This document shows, piece by piece, positions 21,773 to 30,242 of a DNA stretch of 33,109 nt. Position 1 is the first letter of the stretch. Every line of letters starts with the position of its first letter. The notes under the pieces are model-generated. The model ran no database searches, was not told where the DNA came from, and saw only the letters and a list, made by a program, of their open reading frames with translations. The stretch comes from Cerasibacillus sp036516575. GTDB taxonomy: Bacteria > Bacillota > Bacilli > Bacillales > Amphibacillaceae. A program made the translations under genes and the position numbers. The DNA lies in assembly GCF_036516575.1 (NCBI RefSeq), contig NZ_DATBTY010000011.1:1-33109 (forward strand), written 5' to 3'.

Positions 21773-24700
21773 TTAAACTTTAATAAATTCCTCAGATTCT
21801 TCAAGGCGAACGGAGACAAAACGCGACACACCTGATTCTTGCATTGTGACACCATATAGAACATCAGCCTCTTCCATCGTACCTTTACGGTGTGTAATAA
21901 CAATGAATTGTGTTTCGTGACTATGTTGTTTAACATATTTCGCAAAACGCACAACATTCGCTTCATCTAATGCAGCTTCTACTTCATCTAAGACACAAAA
22001 TGGAACCGGGCGAACACGTAAAATAGCGAATAATAGAGCGATGGCGGTCAGTGCCCGCTCACCACCGGATAATAGCCCTAGGTTTTGTAATTTTTTGCCT
22101 GGTGGCTGGGCAATAATGTCTACACCTGTGTCTAATAGATTTTTAGGATCGGTTAATTGAAGTTCAGCACGTCCGCCACCGAATAATTGTTTAAATACAA
22201 CACTGAATTCCGCTCTTATTTGAGAAAAGGTTTCATCAAATAACCGTTTCATTTCTGTATCCATTTCCTCTATAACATCATACAATGTTTGTTTTGCTTC
22301 GACCAGGTCCTTTTGTTGTGTTGTCAAAAAATCATACCGCTCTCGAATGCGTTCAAATTCATCTATTGCACCGAGATTTACTGTTCCTAATTGGTTTATG
22401 TGCGCTTTGATCTGGTCGACTTTACGTTTACCAGCTTCGACATCTTCTAATTGACCATATAGTTCACGAGCTTTGTCAAAGGTAATGATATATTCAGTTT
22501 CTAAGTGACTTAATCTGTTTTCTAAAGCGACATCTAAGCGGTTTAACTGGACTTTATGTTCTGTCACTTGCTTTGAAAGATTTTCTAATAGCTTCTCTTC
22601 TTCCTTTAATTCACGTTCTTGATCTTGAATTTGTGTTGTTTCTTCCATGCGATGTGTTCGCTTTGTTTGTAATACATTTATTAAACGACCTTTATTTTCG
22701 GTTAGTTGTTTAATAGTCGTTACAAGATTTGATTCAGATTGCTGCAACTCGCTCGCTTTTGTTAAGCTATTTAATTCAAATTTTGTTTTTTCGTACTGCT
22801 GTTCATAGGCTTCTAGCTGTTCTTTTATTGATTGAGTTTGTGCAAATTGATTTTTTGTCCGTTCTTCTTTTTCAGCTAATAATATGCGCGCTTTTTGATA
22901 GGCTTGTTTTAATTCTTCCTGATTTTCATAGAAAGAATCTTTTTCTTTAGTTAACTGATCAATCTGGGAATGGATCAATTTAAGTTTTCCATTTGTTTCC
23001 TGAAGCTGTTCGGTTATTTCTTCAGCTCGTTTTTGTAAATTCTCTCTATCGGCAGTTGATTGATCAAGTTCAAGTTGAAAAACATGTAAGCTTTCCTCAG
23101 TCGTAAGTAATTTTGTTTCCAATTGTTTCACTTTAGTGTGAGCCTCTTGCACTTGTTGATAATCTGAATACAAACCCTTTTCAAGTGTTTGTACCCTTTC
23201 CTTTAGATGGGTGAGTGTTTCGCGTTTTTCTTCTAATTGGTTAACAAATTGAGTTCGTTTCTCTTTAAACTCTGTTAATTGATGTGCTAATTGTGTAATC
23301 TCTCTATCTCTTGTAAAAAGTGATTGTGACTGTTTCCGCTTAGCTCCCCCAGACATAGAGCCCCCTGGAAATACAACGTCCCCATCCAAGGTCACAATAC
23401 GAAACCTACGTTCAGTTAGCCGATTTATATCGTTGGCATCTTTCAATGTCCTTGCGACAATCACATGACCCATTAAGTGTCCAATGATTTTTTGAAAAGG
23501 CTCTGTCGTCTGGACAAGTTCTGAAGCGATGCCGATATAGCCTGAATGAGCTTCTGCTAACTGGCGGAGATGATTCGGAATAAACCGTTCTTGAATCGAT
23601 TGTAACGGTAAAAATGTCGCCCGCCCATTATTTGTTTCCTTTAACCATTGAATCGCTCCTCTAGCAGCTATATCATCTGTCGTTACAATATGTTGTGCTT
23701 GACCACCTAATATCGTTTCAATTGCATACGTGTATTGTTGAGGAATTGAAATTAAATCAATAACAGGTCCATGTATCTCCTTTAAATTGCCTTTTTTCCA
23801 TGCTTGTAAAACAGATTTGGCACCATGATAAAAACCTTGAAAATCGTTCTTCATTTCTTCTAGCATTTCTTTTTTTGAATTCAATTTATCGATGTAACGA
23901 TCCCCTTGAATTAATTTTTCATTTGCTACTTGTACGTTTTGCGTCAATTTTTGCATGTCATTTTTTAAGCGCTGATGTTTCTGTTCGTTTTCTTGATAAA
24001 CTTTTTGTAATTGAGTTAAATTTTGCTGGGCTGTTTTCTTATTTAAAATTAGTTGGTTATAGACACGGTCCAACGATGATTTACGTTCAGTTAATTTACC
24101 TGTTTTTACTTCCATTTGTGATAATTGTTGTTCAATTGATTGCTTTTCGTTACTATCTGCTGCCCGACGATTTAGGTATTCGATGTATTCTGCTTTTAAC
24201 TGTTCAAGTTCGCTTTCGATCTCCTCAATATCATAGGATAGCTTCGTTTCTAACTCACGAACATTTACTTTGATTTCATTTCTTTCCGCTTTAAGCCCTT
24301 GTAGTGTTTTATCCTCTTGGTCCAGGCGAATTTTTAGTTCATTACAGCGCTCATTTATTTCATTTTGTTGTATGATCAATTTCTCTTTATTTTCGGCAAC
24401 ATGTTTATGACGTTCGTGAAGCACCTTTTTCTGCCCTTCAGCTTGTTCTAGTTTTTGGGTGATTTCAAGAAGCTCAGCTTGGTGCTGTTCAATCTCCCCA
24501 TCTAAGTGTTTAATAGCATGGCGTTTTTCTAAAATAAGAGCTTCATTTTTTTGGATATATGTTTTAAGTCGAAGTTCTTCTGTTTCATCATGTTCAAATT
24601 TTGCCTTTAACTGTTTCCATGAACGGTGGAGATGATCAATTTCTGTTACAAGTAGTGAAATATCATGTTGTTTCAATTTTTCTCGTAATCTTTTATATTC

Positions 24701-25339
24701 CTTTGCTGTTTCTGCTTGTTCTTTTAACGGATCTAATTGTTGTTCTATTTCATAAATAATATCTTCAACCCGATGTAGATTTTCAGCTGTCTCAGCAAGT
24801 TTAAATTCTGCTTGCTTTTTTCGCTGTTTATATTTTAAAACACCTGCTGCCTCCTCGAAAATGACCCGGCGTTCTTCAGCTTTTGAACTGAGGATTTCTT
24901 CTACTCGTCCTTGACTAATGATAGAAAATGCTTCTTTTCCCAATCCAGAATCCATAAATAAGTCGATTATATCTTTTAAACGGCAAGCCTGTTTATTAAT
25001 ATAAAACTCACTTTCTCCCGAACGATATACTCTTCTAGTAACACTTACTTCTTCATAATCAAGGGGCAATGTTCCATCACTATTATCAAGAACTAAGGTT
25101 ACTTCAGCGACATTTAATTTATTTCGTGTATCACTTCCCTGAAAAATAATATCTTCCATTTTCGATCCACGAAGTGATTTAGCTGATTGTTCTCCCAACA
25201 CCCAGCGAATCGCATCTGTTATATTGCTCTTACCGCTTCCATTAGGACCTACAATAGCAGTCATACCTGGTACAAAATCTACTTTAATTCTTTCAGCAAA
25301 TGACTTAAAACCGACACTTTCCAACCTTTTTAAATGCAT
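21773..25339 (-). CDS. smc: Chromosome segregation ATPase SMC
   Basis: SMC dimerises and, with ScpA and ScpB, organises and segregates the chromosome. I start it at ATG 25339 (MHLKRLESVGFKSF), preceded by AAGGAG; an upstream in-frame start at 25369 has no ribosome binding site and adds a non-conserved decapeptide. The resulting 1188 residues are close to the 1186 of B. subtilis. Order: Walker A GPNGSGKS at 31-38, a coiled coil, the hinge at about 500-670 (GFYHGAKSVLQ, ending in GGSMSGGAKRK), a second coiled coil, then the LLSGGERALTAIALL signature and Walker B VLDEVEAALDEANV. It is separated from rnc by the inserted DUF1128 gene and has a candidate promoter. Confidence 0.98.
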   Translation of the reverse strand: MHLKRLESVGFKSFAERIKVDFVPGMTAIVGPNGSGKSNITDAIRWVLGEQSAKSLRGSKMEDIIFQGSDTRNKLNVAEVTLVLDNSDGTLPLDYEEVSVTRRVYRSGESEFYINKQACRLKDIIDLFMDSGLGKEAFSIISQGRVEEILSSKAEERRVIFEEAAGVLKYKQRKKQAEFKLAETAENLHRVEDIIYEIEQQLDPLKEQAETAKEYKRLREKLKQHDISLLVTEIDHLHRSWKQLKAKFEHDETEELRLKTYIQKNEALILEKRHAIKHLDGEIEQHQAELLEITQKLEQAEGQKKVLHERHKHVAENKEKLIIQQNEINERCNELKIRLDQEDKTLQGLKAERNEIKVNVRELETKLSYDIEEIESELEQLKAEYIEYLNRRAADSNEKQSIEQQLSQMEVKTGKLTERKSSLDRVYNQLILNKKTAQQNLTQLQKVYQENEQKHQRLKNDMQKLTQNVQVANEKLIQGDRYIDKLNSKKEMLEEMKNDFQGFYHGAKSVLQAWKKGNLKEIHGPVIDLISIPQQYTYAIETILGGQAQHIVTTDDIAARGAIQWLKETNNGRATFLPLQSIQERFIPNHLRQLAEAHSGYIGIASELVQTTEPFQKIIGHLMGHVIVARTLKDANDINRLTERRFRIVTLDGDVVFPGGSMSGGAKRKQSQSLFTRDREITQLAHQLTEFKEKRTQFVNQLEEKRETLTHLKERVQTLEKGLYSDYQQVQEAHTKVKQLETKLLTTEESLHVFQLELDQSTADRENLQKRAEEITEQLQETNGKLKLIHSQIDQLTKEKDSFYENQEELKQAYQKARILLAEKEERTKNQFAQTQSIKEQLEAYEQQYEKTKFELNSLTKASELQQSESNLVTTIKQLTENKGRLINVLQTKRTHRMEETTQIQDQERELKEEEKLLENLSKQVTEHKVQLNRLDVALENRLSHLETEYIITFDKARELYGQLEDVEAGKRKVDQIKAHINQLGTVNLGAIDEFERIRERYDFLTTQQKDLVEAKQTLYDVIEEMDTEMKRLFDETFSQIRAEFSVVFKQLFGGGRAELQLTDPKNLLDTGVDIIAQPPGKKLQNLGLLSGGERALTAIALLFAILRVRPVPFCVLDEVEAALDEANVVRFAKYVKQHSHETQFIVITHRKGTMEEADVLYGVTMQESGVSRFVSVRLEESEEFIKV

Positions 25340-25372
25340 AATTATTCTCCTTAACATGTATCTTAACAAATG

Positions 25373-25400
25373 ATTATAATGGACAAGGCTTGGCTTTTAA
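25373..25400 (-). promoter_or_regulatory. Candidate SigA promoter of smc-ftsY
   Basis: On the minus strand TTAAAA (25395-25400, 4/6), 16 bp and a perfect TATAAT (25373-25378) lie about 33 bp before the smc start codon. Its -35 abuts the -35 of the divergent promoter of the DUF1128 gene, sharing base 25395. Confidence 0.5.
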
Positions 25401-25418
25401 CTGTACTTATTTTATCAT
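25390..25418 (+). promoter_or_regulatory. Candidate SigA promoter of the DUF1128 gene
   Basis: TTGGCT (25390-25395, 4/6), 17 bp and TATCAT (25413-25418, 5/6) lie about 60 bp upstream of the TTG start. It is arranged back to back with the smc promoter, so the two may compete. Confidence 0.45.
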
Positions 25419-25479
25419 AAGGTATATTAGGGGATGAAATCCTTTATAAAAATGACAAGGAATTGACGAGGTGATTTGA

Positions 25480-25701
25480 TTGAATTTAGAACAGCCATCA
25501 TTAGAAAATTTAAAAACCATATTAACTGAACTTGGCCAATATTTGAATATAGCAAATCGGGGCCTACTTGATCCTGAAGACTATAATCTTGAAAAATATA
25601 GCGACATTAAAGCGATGTACGATATGATTAAACAAAAAGGAAATTTAACTGCCCTAGAAGCACAAGCTTTCCTAGACGAATTACGAAAAGTAAGAGTATA
25701 G
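25480..25701 (+). CDS. yfkK: DUF1128 (UPF0435) family small protein, YfkK-like
   Basis: This is the only plus-strand gene in the window. The 73-residue acidic, helical protein (EQPSLENLKTILTELGQYL, YNLEKYSDIKAMYDMIKQKG, FLDELRKVRV) fits the DUF1128/UPF0435 family, of which B. subtilis YfkK is a member. The family has no known function, and I see no signal peptide, membrane segment or metal site. The start is TTG 25480 with GAGGTGA 5 nt upstream. It has its own promoter and a bidirectional terminator, and it lies between rnc and smc, which are adjacent in B. subtilis. The symbol follows the B. subtilis family member. Confidence 0.8.
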   Translation: MNLEQPSLENLKTILTELGQYLNIANRGLLDPEDYNLEKYSDIKAMYDMIKQKGNLTALEAQAFLDELRKVRV

Positions 25702-25708
25702 TAAAAAT

Positions 25709-25757
25709 AAAAAGACAAAGCCTAGACCGTGTTATTTCGGGTCTAGGAAGTCTTTTT
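25709..25757. terminator. Bidirectional terminator between yfkK and rnc
   Basis: Inner stem CCTAGACC/GGTCTAGG (25721-25728 with 25740-25747) and outer stem AAAAAGAC/GTCTTTTT (25709-25716 with 25750-25757) surround an 11-nt loop, with A-runs on the left and T-runs on the right. It should end both the plus-strand yfkK and the minus-strand rnc transcripts, so smc cannot simply be read through from rnc. Confidence 0.9.
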
Positions 25758-25761
25758 CATA

Positions 25762-26454
25762 TTACGGGATAATAGTTTGTAACTTTTCCAATGCTTGTTT
25801 AGCAGCAAATTGTTCAGCTTCTTTCTTCGTTCTACCTTTGCCCTTCCCCTTAACTTTACCATTGATCTTCACTTCAGCAATAAATTGTTTATGGTGTGAC
25901 GGCCCGATTTCATCTGTAATACGATAATAAATGGAATGGTTTTTATGTTGTTGGACGACTTCTTGCAATTGACTCTTATAATCCATCACATGCGAAAAAG
26001 CACCTGTTGAGATATCAGGAAAAACATGCGTCTCTAAAAATTGTATTGTTGACGAATAGCCTTGGTCCAAATAAAGAGCTCCTAAAAAGGCTTCAAATGC
26101 ATCAGCTAAAATGGCAGAGCGTTCTCTTCCCCCGGTCTGCTCTTCCCCTCTACCTAATAATAGGTATTTTCCGATGTTAAGTTTTCTTGCATAACGTTCA
26201 AGTGATGCTTCACAAACGATTGTAGCTCTTAGCTTTGTCATTTCTCCTTCTGGTTTATCACTCATCGAGCGAAATAAATATTGTGAAACGCCTAGCTCTA
26301 GCACAGCATCTCCTAGAAACTCTAGTCGCTCGTTATCCGAAAAATTCCCTCTACGATGCTCATTCACATACGATGAATGTGTGAATGCTTGCTTAAGTAA
26401 TTTAGGATTATTAAATTTAACCCCGAGTTTTTTTTCAATGTGGGATAAATTCAT
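25762..26454 (-). CDS. rnc: Ribonuclease III
   Basis: RNase III cleaves double-stranded RNA, including rRNA precursors and the scRNA precursor. From ATG 26454 (AGGAGGTGA 5 nt upstream) it has 230 residues; an in-frame GTG at 26463 lies inside that Shine-Dalgarno and is rejected. The endonuclease domain has the signature NERLEFLGDAVLE, including E45 and D49, and D118 and E121 in LADAFEAFLGALYLDQG. The C-terminal dsRNA-binding domain (about 155-230) ends with KGKGRTKKEAEQFAAKQALE. It follows acpP and ends at the bidirectional terminator. Confidence 0.97.
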   Translation of the reverse strand: MNLSHIEKKLGVKFNNPKLLKQAFTHSSYVNEHRRGNFSDNERLEFLGDAVLELGVSQYLFRSMSDKPEGEMTKLRATIVCEASLERYARKLNIGKYLLLGRGEEQTGGRERSAILADAFEAFLGALYLDQGYSSTIQFLETHVFPDISTGAFSHVMDYKSQLQEVVQQHKNHSIYYRITDEIGPSHHKQFIAEVKINGKVKGKGKGRTKKEAEQFAAKQALEKLQTIIP

Positions 26455-26483
26455 TTGACTCACCTCCTAATAAAATGATAGGA

Positions 26484-26511
26484 AGAAAGTCCCGCCAAAG
26501 CAAGACTTTCT
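26484..26511 (-). terminator. Hairpin between acpP and rnc
   Basis: An 8-bp stem AGAAAGTC/GACTTTCT (26484-26491 with 26504-26511) with a 12-nt loop lies 21 bp after the acpP stop. On the minus strand the following bases are TCCTATCATTTTA, so the U-run is weak. It may be a partial terminator that lets acpP exceed rnc. Confidence 0.45.
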
Positions 26512-26532
26512 ACCACAGTTTTAATATCAATT

Positions 26533-26766
26533 TTATTGATTGCTGTTTATGTAGTTGACAGCATCTCCAACCGTTTGAATATTCTCAGCTTCATCATCAG
26601 CAATTTCCATATCAAATTCATCTTCTAACTCCATAACAAGTTCAACAACATCTAATGAATCGGCTTCAAGGTCATCAATAAAAGATGCTTCCATTGTTAC
26701 CTTTTCTTCTTCAACCTCAAGCTGGTCAACGATGATTTTCTTAACTCTTTCAAAAACATCCTCCAT
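26533..26766 (-). CDS. acpP: Acyl carrier protein
   Basis: ACP carries the growing acyl chain on a 4'-phosphopantetheine arm attached to Ser37, in the motif DLEADSLDVVELVMELEDEF. The usual Gly before Ala (DLGADSLD) is Glu here, a mild variation. I place the start at ATG 26766 (77 residues, MEDVFERVKKIIVD), 5 nt after the Shine-Dalgarno AGGAGGTGA. An ATG one codon earlier is also possible, while the in-frame GTG at 26775 lies within the Shine-Dalgarno. It is the last fatty-acid gene of the fap cluster, 68 bp after fabG. Confidence 0.97.
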   Translation of the reverse strand: MEDVFERVKKIIVDQLEVEEEKVTMEASFIDDLEADSLDVVELVMELEDEFDMEIADDEAENIQTVGDAVNYINSNQ

Positions 26767-26834
26767 CATTTTCACCTCCTTTCAACATAAATCATAGTTA
26801 ACATGACCTCACATTGCAATTAAAAACATTATCT

Positions 26835-27575
26835 CTACATCACCATTCCACCATCGACATGAATCACTTGGCCTGTTATATAATTTGCATCAACTGATGC
26901 TAAAAAGCGTACAACTTTCGCGACCTGTTCCGGCTCACCTAGTTTGGCTAATGGAATCATTTTTAACATTTCTTCTTTCTGTTCATCTGTTAAGACAGCC
27001 GTCATATCAGTTGAAATAAAGCCCGGCGCAACTGCATTGACTAGAATATTACGAGAAGCAAGTTCTTTCGCTGTTGTTTTTGTTAATCCGATGACACCAG
27101 CTTTTGCAGCAACATAATTTGCCTGGCCAGGATTTCCTGTAACACCTACAATTGAAGCCATGTTGATGATACGTCCAGAACGTTGTTTCATCATCTGTCT
27201 AGTCACTGCTTTCGTACAGAGAAAGACACCTTTTAGATTCGTGTCAATCACATCAGCAAAGTCTTCCTCTTTCATTCGCATGATTAAATTATCTTTCGTA
27301 ATACCTGCATTATTGACAAGAATATCTAATCGGTTAAATGTTTGGGTTACTTCTTTTACCATTTGCTTAACGCTTGACTCATCTTTTACATCAGCTTGAA
27401 TCGCAATCGCTTTTCTCCCTAATGCTTCAATCTCCTGTACAACTGATTCTGCTTTCTCCTTACTTCCCGCATAATTGACAGCAACATGTGCCCCATGACG
27501 AGCGAGTTCTAATGCAATCTCTCGTCCAATGCCACGTGATGCACCTGTTACCAAAGCAACTTGATCAGTTAACAT
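26835..27575 (-). CDS. fabG: 3-oxoacyl-[ACP] reductase FabG
   Basis: FabG reduces 3-ketoacyl-ACP with NADPH in fatty acid elongation. The 246-residue short-chain dehydrogenase has the cofactor motif TGASRGIG at 10-17, NNAG at 88-91 and the catalytic triad S141, Y154 and K158 (MASIVGVTGNPGQANYVAAKAG). The C-terminus IHVDGGMVM is typical. Its ATG overlaps the fabD stop by 7 nt, and AAGGAGGAG in the end of fabD provides the ribosome binding site, so the two genes are coupled. Confidence 0.98.
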   Translation of the reverse strand: MLTDQVALVTGASRGIGREIALELARHGAHVAVNYAGSKEKAESVVQEIEALGRKAIAIQADVKDESSVKQMVKEVTQTFNRLDILVNNAGITKDNLIMRMKEEDFADVIDTNLKGVFLCTKAVTRQMMKQRSGRIINMASIVGVTGNPGQANYVAAKAGVIGLTKTTAKELASRNILVNAVAPGFISTDMTAVLTDEQKEEMLKMIPLAKLGEPEQVAKVVRFLASVDANYITGQVIHVDGGMVM

Positions 27576-28516
27576 GATATCTCCTCCTTTTTATACCAAT
27601 CGATAAACAATTGGAGTGACGCCATGTCATCGATTGAAAACGTTTGGATATTGCGATTTATTTTTCGAACTAACCCTCTTAGCACTTTTCCACTACCTAA
27701 TTCAACGAACGTATCAATACCTGAATCAATCATGTTCTTTATGGATTCTTCAAACCGAACAGGAGAATACAATTGTTTAATTAAGAGTGATTCTATTAAT
27801 TCACTTTCTTTGACTGGTTCTGCTGTCACATTGGCATAGACTGGTATCATAGCATCTTTAATTTGCGTTTGTGAAAGAGCTTCTTTAAATTGTTCACTTG
27901 CCGGCTTCATTAGTCGCGAATGAAATGGACCACTAACATTCAGAGGGATGACACGCTTTGCTCCCTTTTCTTTTAAACGTGTTGAAGCAATGTCTATTCC
28001 TTTTTTAGTACCTGAGATAACGATTTGTCCCGGACAATTTAAATTTGCCATATCAACCACTTCATCTGTTAGGTTTGCGAGTACTTCCTCGATTAATTCA
28101 GAGTCTAGTCCTAAGACGGCAGCCATCGTTCCTTCACCTTTTGGAACCGCTTTTTCCATCAGCTTTCCACGTGTGGCAACTAATGGAAGGGCATCAAATA
28201 ATTCAAGCGATTCCGCTGCAACGAGAGCACTATATTCTCCTAAACTATGTCCTATTGTTGCTTGGGGTGTTATGCCTTCTCGTTTTAACAAGTCAAAAAT
28301 AGCCATACTTGCTAATACAAGAGCAGGTTGGGCATTTTCTGTTTCAGTTAATGTCTCTTTAGGACCATGGAACATCATCTGTTTTAAATCTTTATTTAAA
28401 ACATCATTTGCTTTATGATACAATTCTTGAACGGTCGGGAACTGGTCATATATCTCCTGCCCCATACCGATCGCTTGTGAGCCTTGACCCGGAAACATAA
28501 ATGCGAGTGTCTTCAT
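27569..28516 (-). CDS. fabD: Malonyl-CoA:ACP transacylase FabD
   Basis: FabD transfers malonate from CoA to ACP, supplying the elongation unit. The 315-residue protein shows FPGQGSQ at about 8-14, the nucleophile S91 in GHSLGEY and H199 in VSGPFHSRLM, matching E. coli S92/H201. The start ATG overlaps the plsX stop by 4 nt (ATGA) and the end overlaps fabG, so plsX-fabD-fabG are tightly coupled. Malonyl-CoA, its substrate, is also the ligand that releases FapR from this operon's operator. Confidence 0.98.
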   Translation of the reverse strand: MKTLAFMFPGQGSQAIGMGQEIYDQFPTVQELYHKANDVLNKDLKQMMFHGPKETLTETENAQPALVLASMAIFDLLKREGITPQATIGHSLGEYSALVAAESLELFDALPLVATRGKLMEKAVPKGEGTMAAVLGLDSELIEEVLANLTDEVVDMANLNCPGQIVISGTKKGIDIASTRLKEKGAKRVIPLNVSGPFHSRLMKPASEQFKEALSQTQIKDAMIPVYANVTAEPVKESELIESLLIKQLYSPVRFEESIKNMIDSGIDTFVELGSGKVLRGLVRKINRNIQTFSIDDMASLQLFIDWYKKEEISC

Positions 28517-29517
28517 CTGTTTTCCTCCTGTTCTTGCATTTGTTCAACTGTTGATTGAATCGTTTCTGTTACCCGATACTCTACCATATGACAAGCTTGT
28601 TCTATGGCACTAACAATTGCTCGAGAATTAGAAGAACCATGTGCTTTAATAACAGGCGCTTTTAATCCAAATAAGCCCGCACCACCATATTCTGAATAAT
28701 CAAGTTGTGCTTTTAATTGCTTTAGTTCATTTTTCATAAGTCCAGCAGCTAATTTTGTTTTCACGGAAGATAAAAATACATCCTTCAACATACGAAACAT
28801 CGACATGGCTGTACCTTCGATTGTTTTTAATGCAATATTACCACTAAATCCGTCTGTTACAACAACATCTGCTACGCCGTCTAATAAGTCTCTAGCTTCA
28901 ACATTACCAATAAAATGGATGGGAGCCTCTTGTAATTTACGAAACGCTCGTCGTGTTAAATCATTCCCTTTTCCATCTTCAGTACCGATATTTAATAAGC
29001 CAACAGTTGGTTGATTTATCTTTCTTACTTTTTCTGCATAAATGGACCCCATAATTGCATAATGAACAAGATGATTCGGTTTGGCATCCACATTTGCTCC
29101 AACATCTAACATTAAAAAGCCTTTACCGTCGAGCGTTGGAAATGTGGGAGTTAATGCTGGTCTATCAATTCCGGGAATCCGACCAACAACAAAAAGTCCA
29201 GCACTCATTAAGGCACCAGTATTCCCCGCTGAAACACATGCATCTGCGCGCTTTTCTTTAACTTCGTTAGCCATGAGAACCATCGACGCATTCTTTTTTC
29301 GACGCACTGCCCTTACAGGCTCATCATCGCCTGTAATAACTTCTGTTGTATGTAAAATATCGATACGGTTATGATTTGTTAAGAATGGTTCAATTTGTGC
29401 TTGATCACCTACTAAAGTGATTTCAAGATTTTCAATTTGGTTAATGGCTTCCATAGCACCTTCTACAATCGCTTTTGGTGCGTGGTCACCACCCATAGCA
29501 TCGATTGCTAACTTCAT
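28513..29517 (-). CDS. plsX: Acyl-ACP:phosphate acyltransferase PlsX
   Basis: PlsX makes acyl-phosphate from acyl-ACP for the glycerol-phosphate acyltransferase PlsY, linking fatty acid and phospholipid synthesis. The 334-residue protein has the N-terminal AIDAMGGDHAPKAIVEGAM motif, SAGNTGALM and DVGANVDAKPNHLVHYA. The C-terminal region carries YSEYGGAGLFGLKAPVIKAHGSS, typical of the family. The ATG at 29517 has AAAGGAG upstream. It follows fapR by 40 bp in the FapR regulon unit. Confidence 0.98.
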   Translation of the reverse strand: MKLAIDAMGGDHAPKAIVEGAMEAINQIENLEITLVGDQAQIEPFLTNHNRIDILHTTEVITGDDEPVRAVRRKKNASMVLMANEVKEKRADACVSAGNTGALMSAGLFVVGRIPGIDRPALTPTFPTLDGKGFLMLDVGANVDAKPNHLVHYAIMGSIYAEKVRKINQPTVGLLNIGTEDGKGNDLTRRAFRKLQEAPIHFIGNVEARDLLDGVADVVVTDGFSGNIALKTIEGTAMSMFRMLKDVFLSSVKTKLAAGLMKNELKQLKAQLDYSEYGGAGLFGLKAPVIKAHGSSNSRAIVSAIEQACHMVEYRVTETIQSTVEQMQEQEENR

Positions 29518-29557
29518 TATTTGTGTCTCCTTTTATTACAAATTAACAAACATTTGA

Positions 29558-30127
29558 TTAATCTCTTAATTCTCTTGAGCGGTACATGTGAAATTCCCCA
29601 GTGAAGACTTGTTCATTATTAACAAAACTGTCAACTTGTACAATGGTTAACCCTCTATCAGTTTGTTTTTTTACGATTGCTTTAGCAACCACACGCTCAC
29701 CCTGTTTTACTTGACGTATAAATCGGATGTTTGACTTGGCTGTTAATGCCAGTTCGTCATTAATGACAGCGACTGCTAGAGAATTCGCTTGGGCAAACAA
29801 ATGATGCCCGCGAGCAATATTTTTTTGTGAAAACACATGTTCTCGACCGATATCCATAATTGAAATCGCTTTTTTGTCCAATTCCAAATCAACGACTTCA
29901 CCCACGATATCTTCTACTGCGAGAGAACGTACTTGTTCATTCCATTGTAATTTAGCAACAGATTTAATACGTTCACGTAATTCAGGTATTTTTAATTCCA
30001 TGCGATCAAGCCGAATCGTTTGGATACTAACCTCAAAAATTTTAGCTAATTCTTCATCTGTAATAAATGGTGTATATTCGATTGTTTCTTTTAATAAGCG
30101 TTGTCTTTCTGCTTTTGTTTTTCTCAT
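29558..30127 (-). CDS. fapR: Fatty acid/phospholipid biosynthesis repressor FapR
   Basis: FapR represses lipid synthesis genes and is released by malonyl-CoA. I choose ATG 30127 (MRKTKAERQRLL, 189 residues, B. subtilis about 188). The longer frame to GTG 30154 lacks a ribosome binding site, while GGACGGTG precedes 30127. The N-terminal DeoR-like helix-turn-helix lies at about 22-43 (ITDEELAKIFEVSIQTIRLDR) and the C-terminal hotdog domain binds malonyl-CoA (RGHHLFAQANSLAVAVINDE). A FapR operator overlaps its own predicted start site, indicating autoregulation of fapR-plsX-fabD-fabG. Confidence 0.96.
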   Translation of the reverse strand: MRKTKAERQRLLKETIEYTPFITDEELAKIFEVSIQTIRLDRMELKIPELRERIKSVAKLQWNEQVRSLAVEDIVGEVVDLELDKKAISIMDIGREHVFSQKNIARGHHLFAQANSLAVAVINDELALTAKSNIRFIRQVKQGERVVAKAIVKKQTDRGLTIVQVDSFVNNEQVFTGEFHMYRSRELRD

Positions 30128-30185
30128 CATAGCACCGTCCACATCTATCTTCACTTATATTAGTGATTCGTCAACAAACAAACTT

Positions 30186-30202
30186 TTATGACTTGGTACT
30201 AA
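30186..30202. promoter_or_regulatory. FapR operator at the fapR promoter
   Basis: On the minus strand TTAGTACCAAGTCATAA matches the FapR consensus TTAGTACCTGATACTAA at 12 of 17 positions, with one perfect half-site (TTAGTACC) and a degenerate second half. It covers the predicted transcription start, the same layout as in B. subtilis. Confidence 0.75.
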
Positions 30203-30206
30203 AAGT

Positions 30207-30235
30207 AATATATAATACCAGGGAAAAAATTGCAA
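30207..30235 (-). promoter_or_regulatory. SigA promoter of fapR-plsX-fabD-fabG
   Basis: On the minus strand TTGCAA (30230-30235, 4/6), 17 bp and TATATT (30207-30212, 5/6) begin 8 bp after the recG stop. Initiation near 30200 falls within the FapR operator. Confidence 0.75.
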
Positions 30236-30242
30236 GTCTAAA

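Noticed and set aside
23800..24273. Plus-strand 157-codon open frame inside smc
   Set aside because: It is antisense to the SMC coiled coil; its Phe/Leu-rich composition reflects the complement of Glu/Lys/Gln codons.
25340..25369. Upstream start for SMC adding ten residues
   Set aside because: No ribosome binding site precedes it, the added residues do not resemble SMC, and AAGGAG is correctly placed for ATG 25339.
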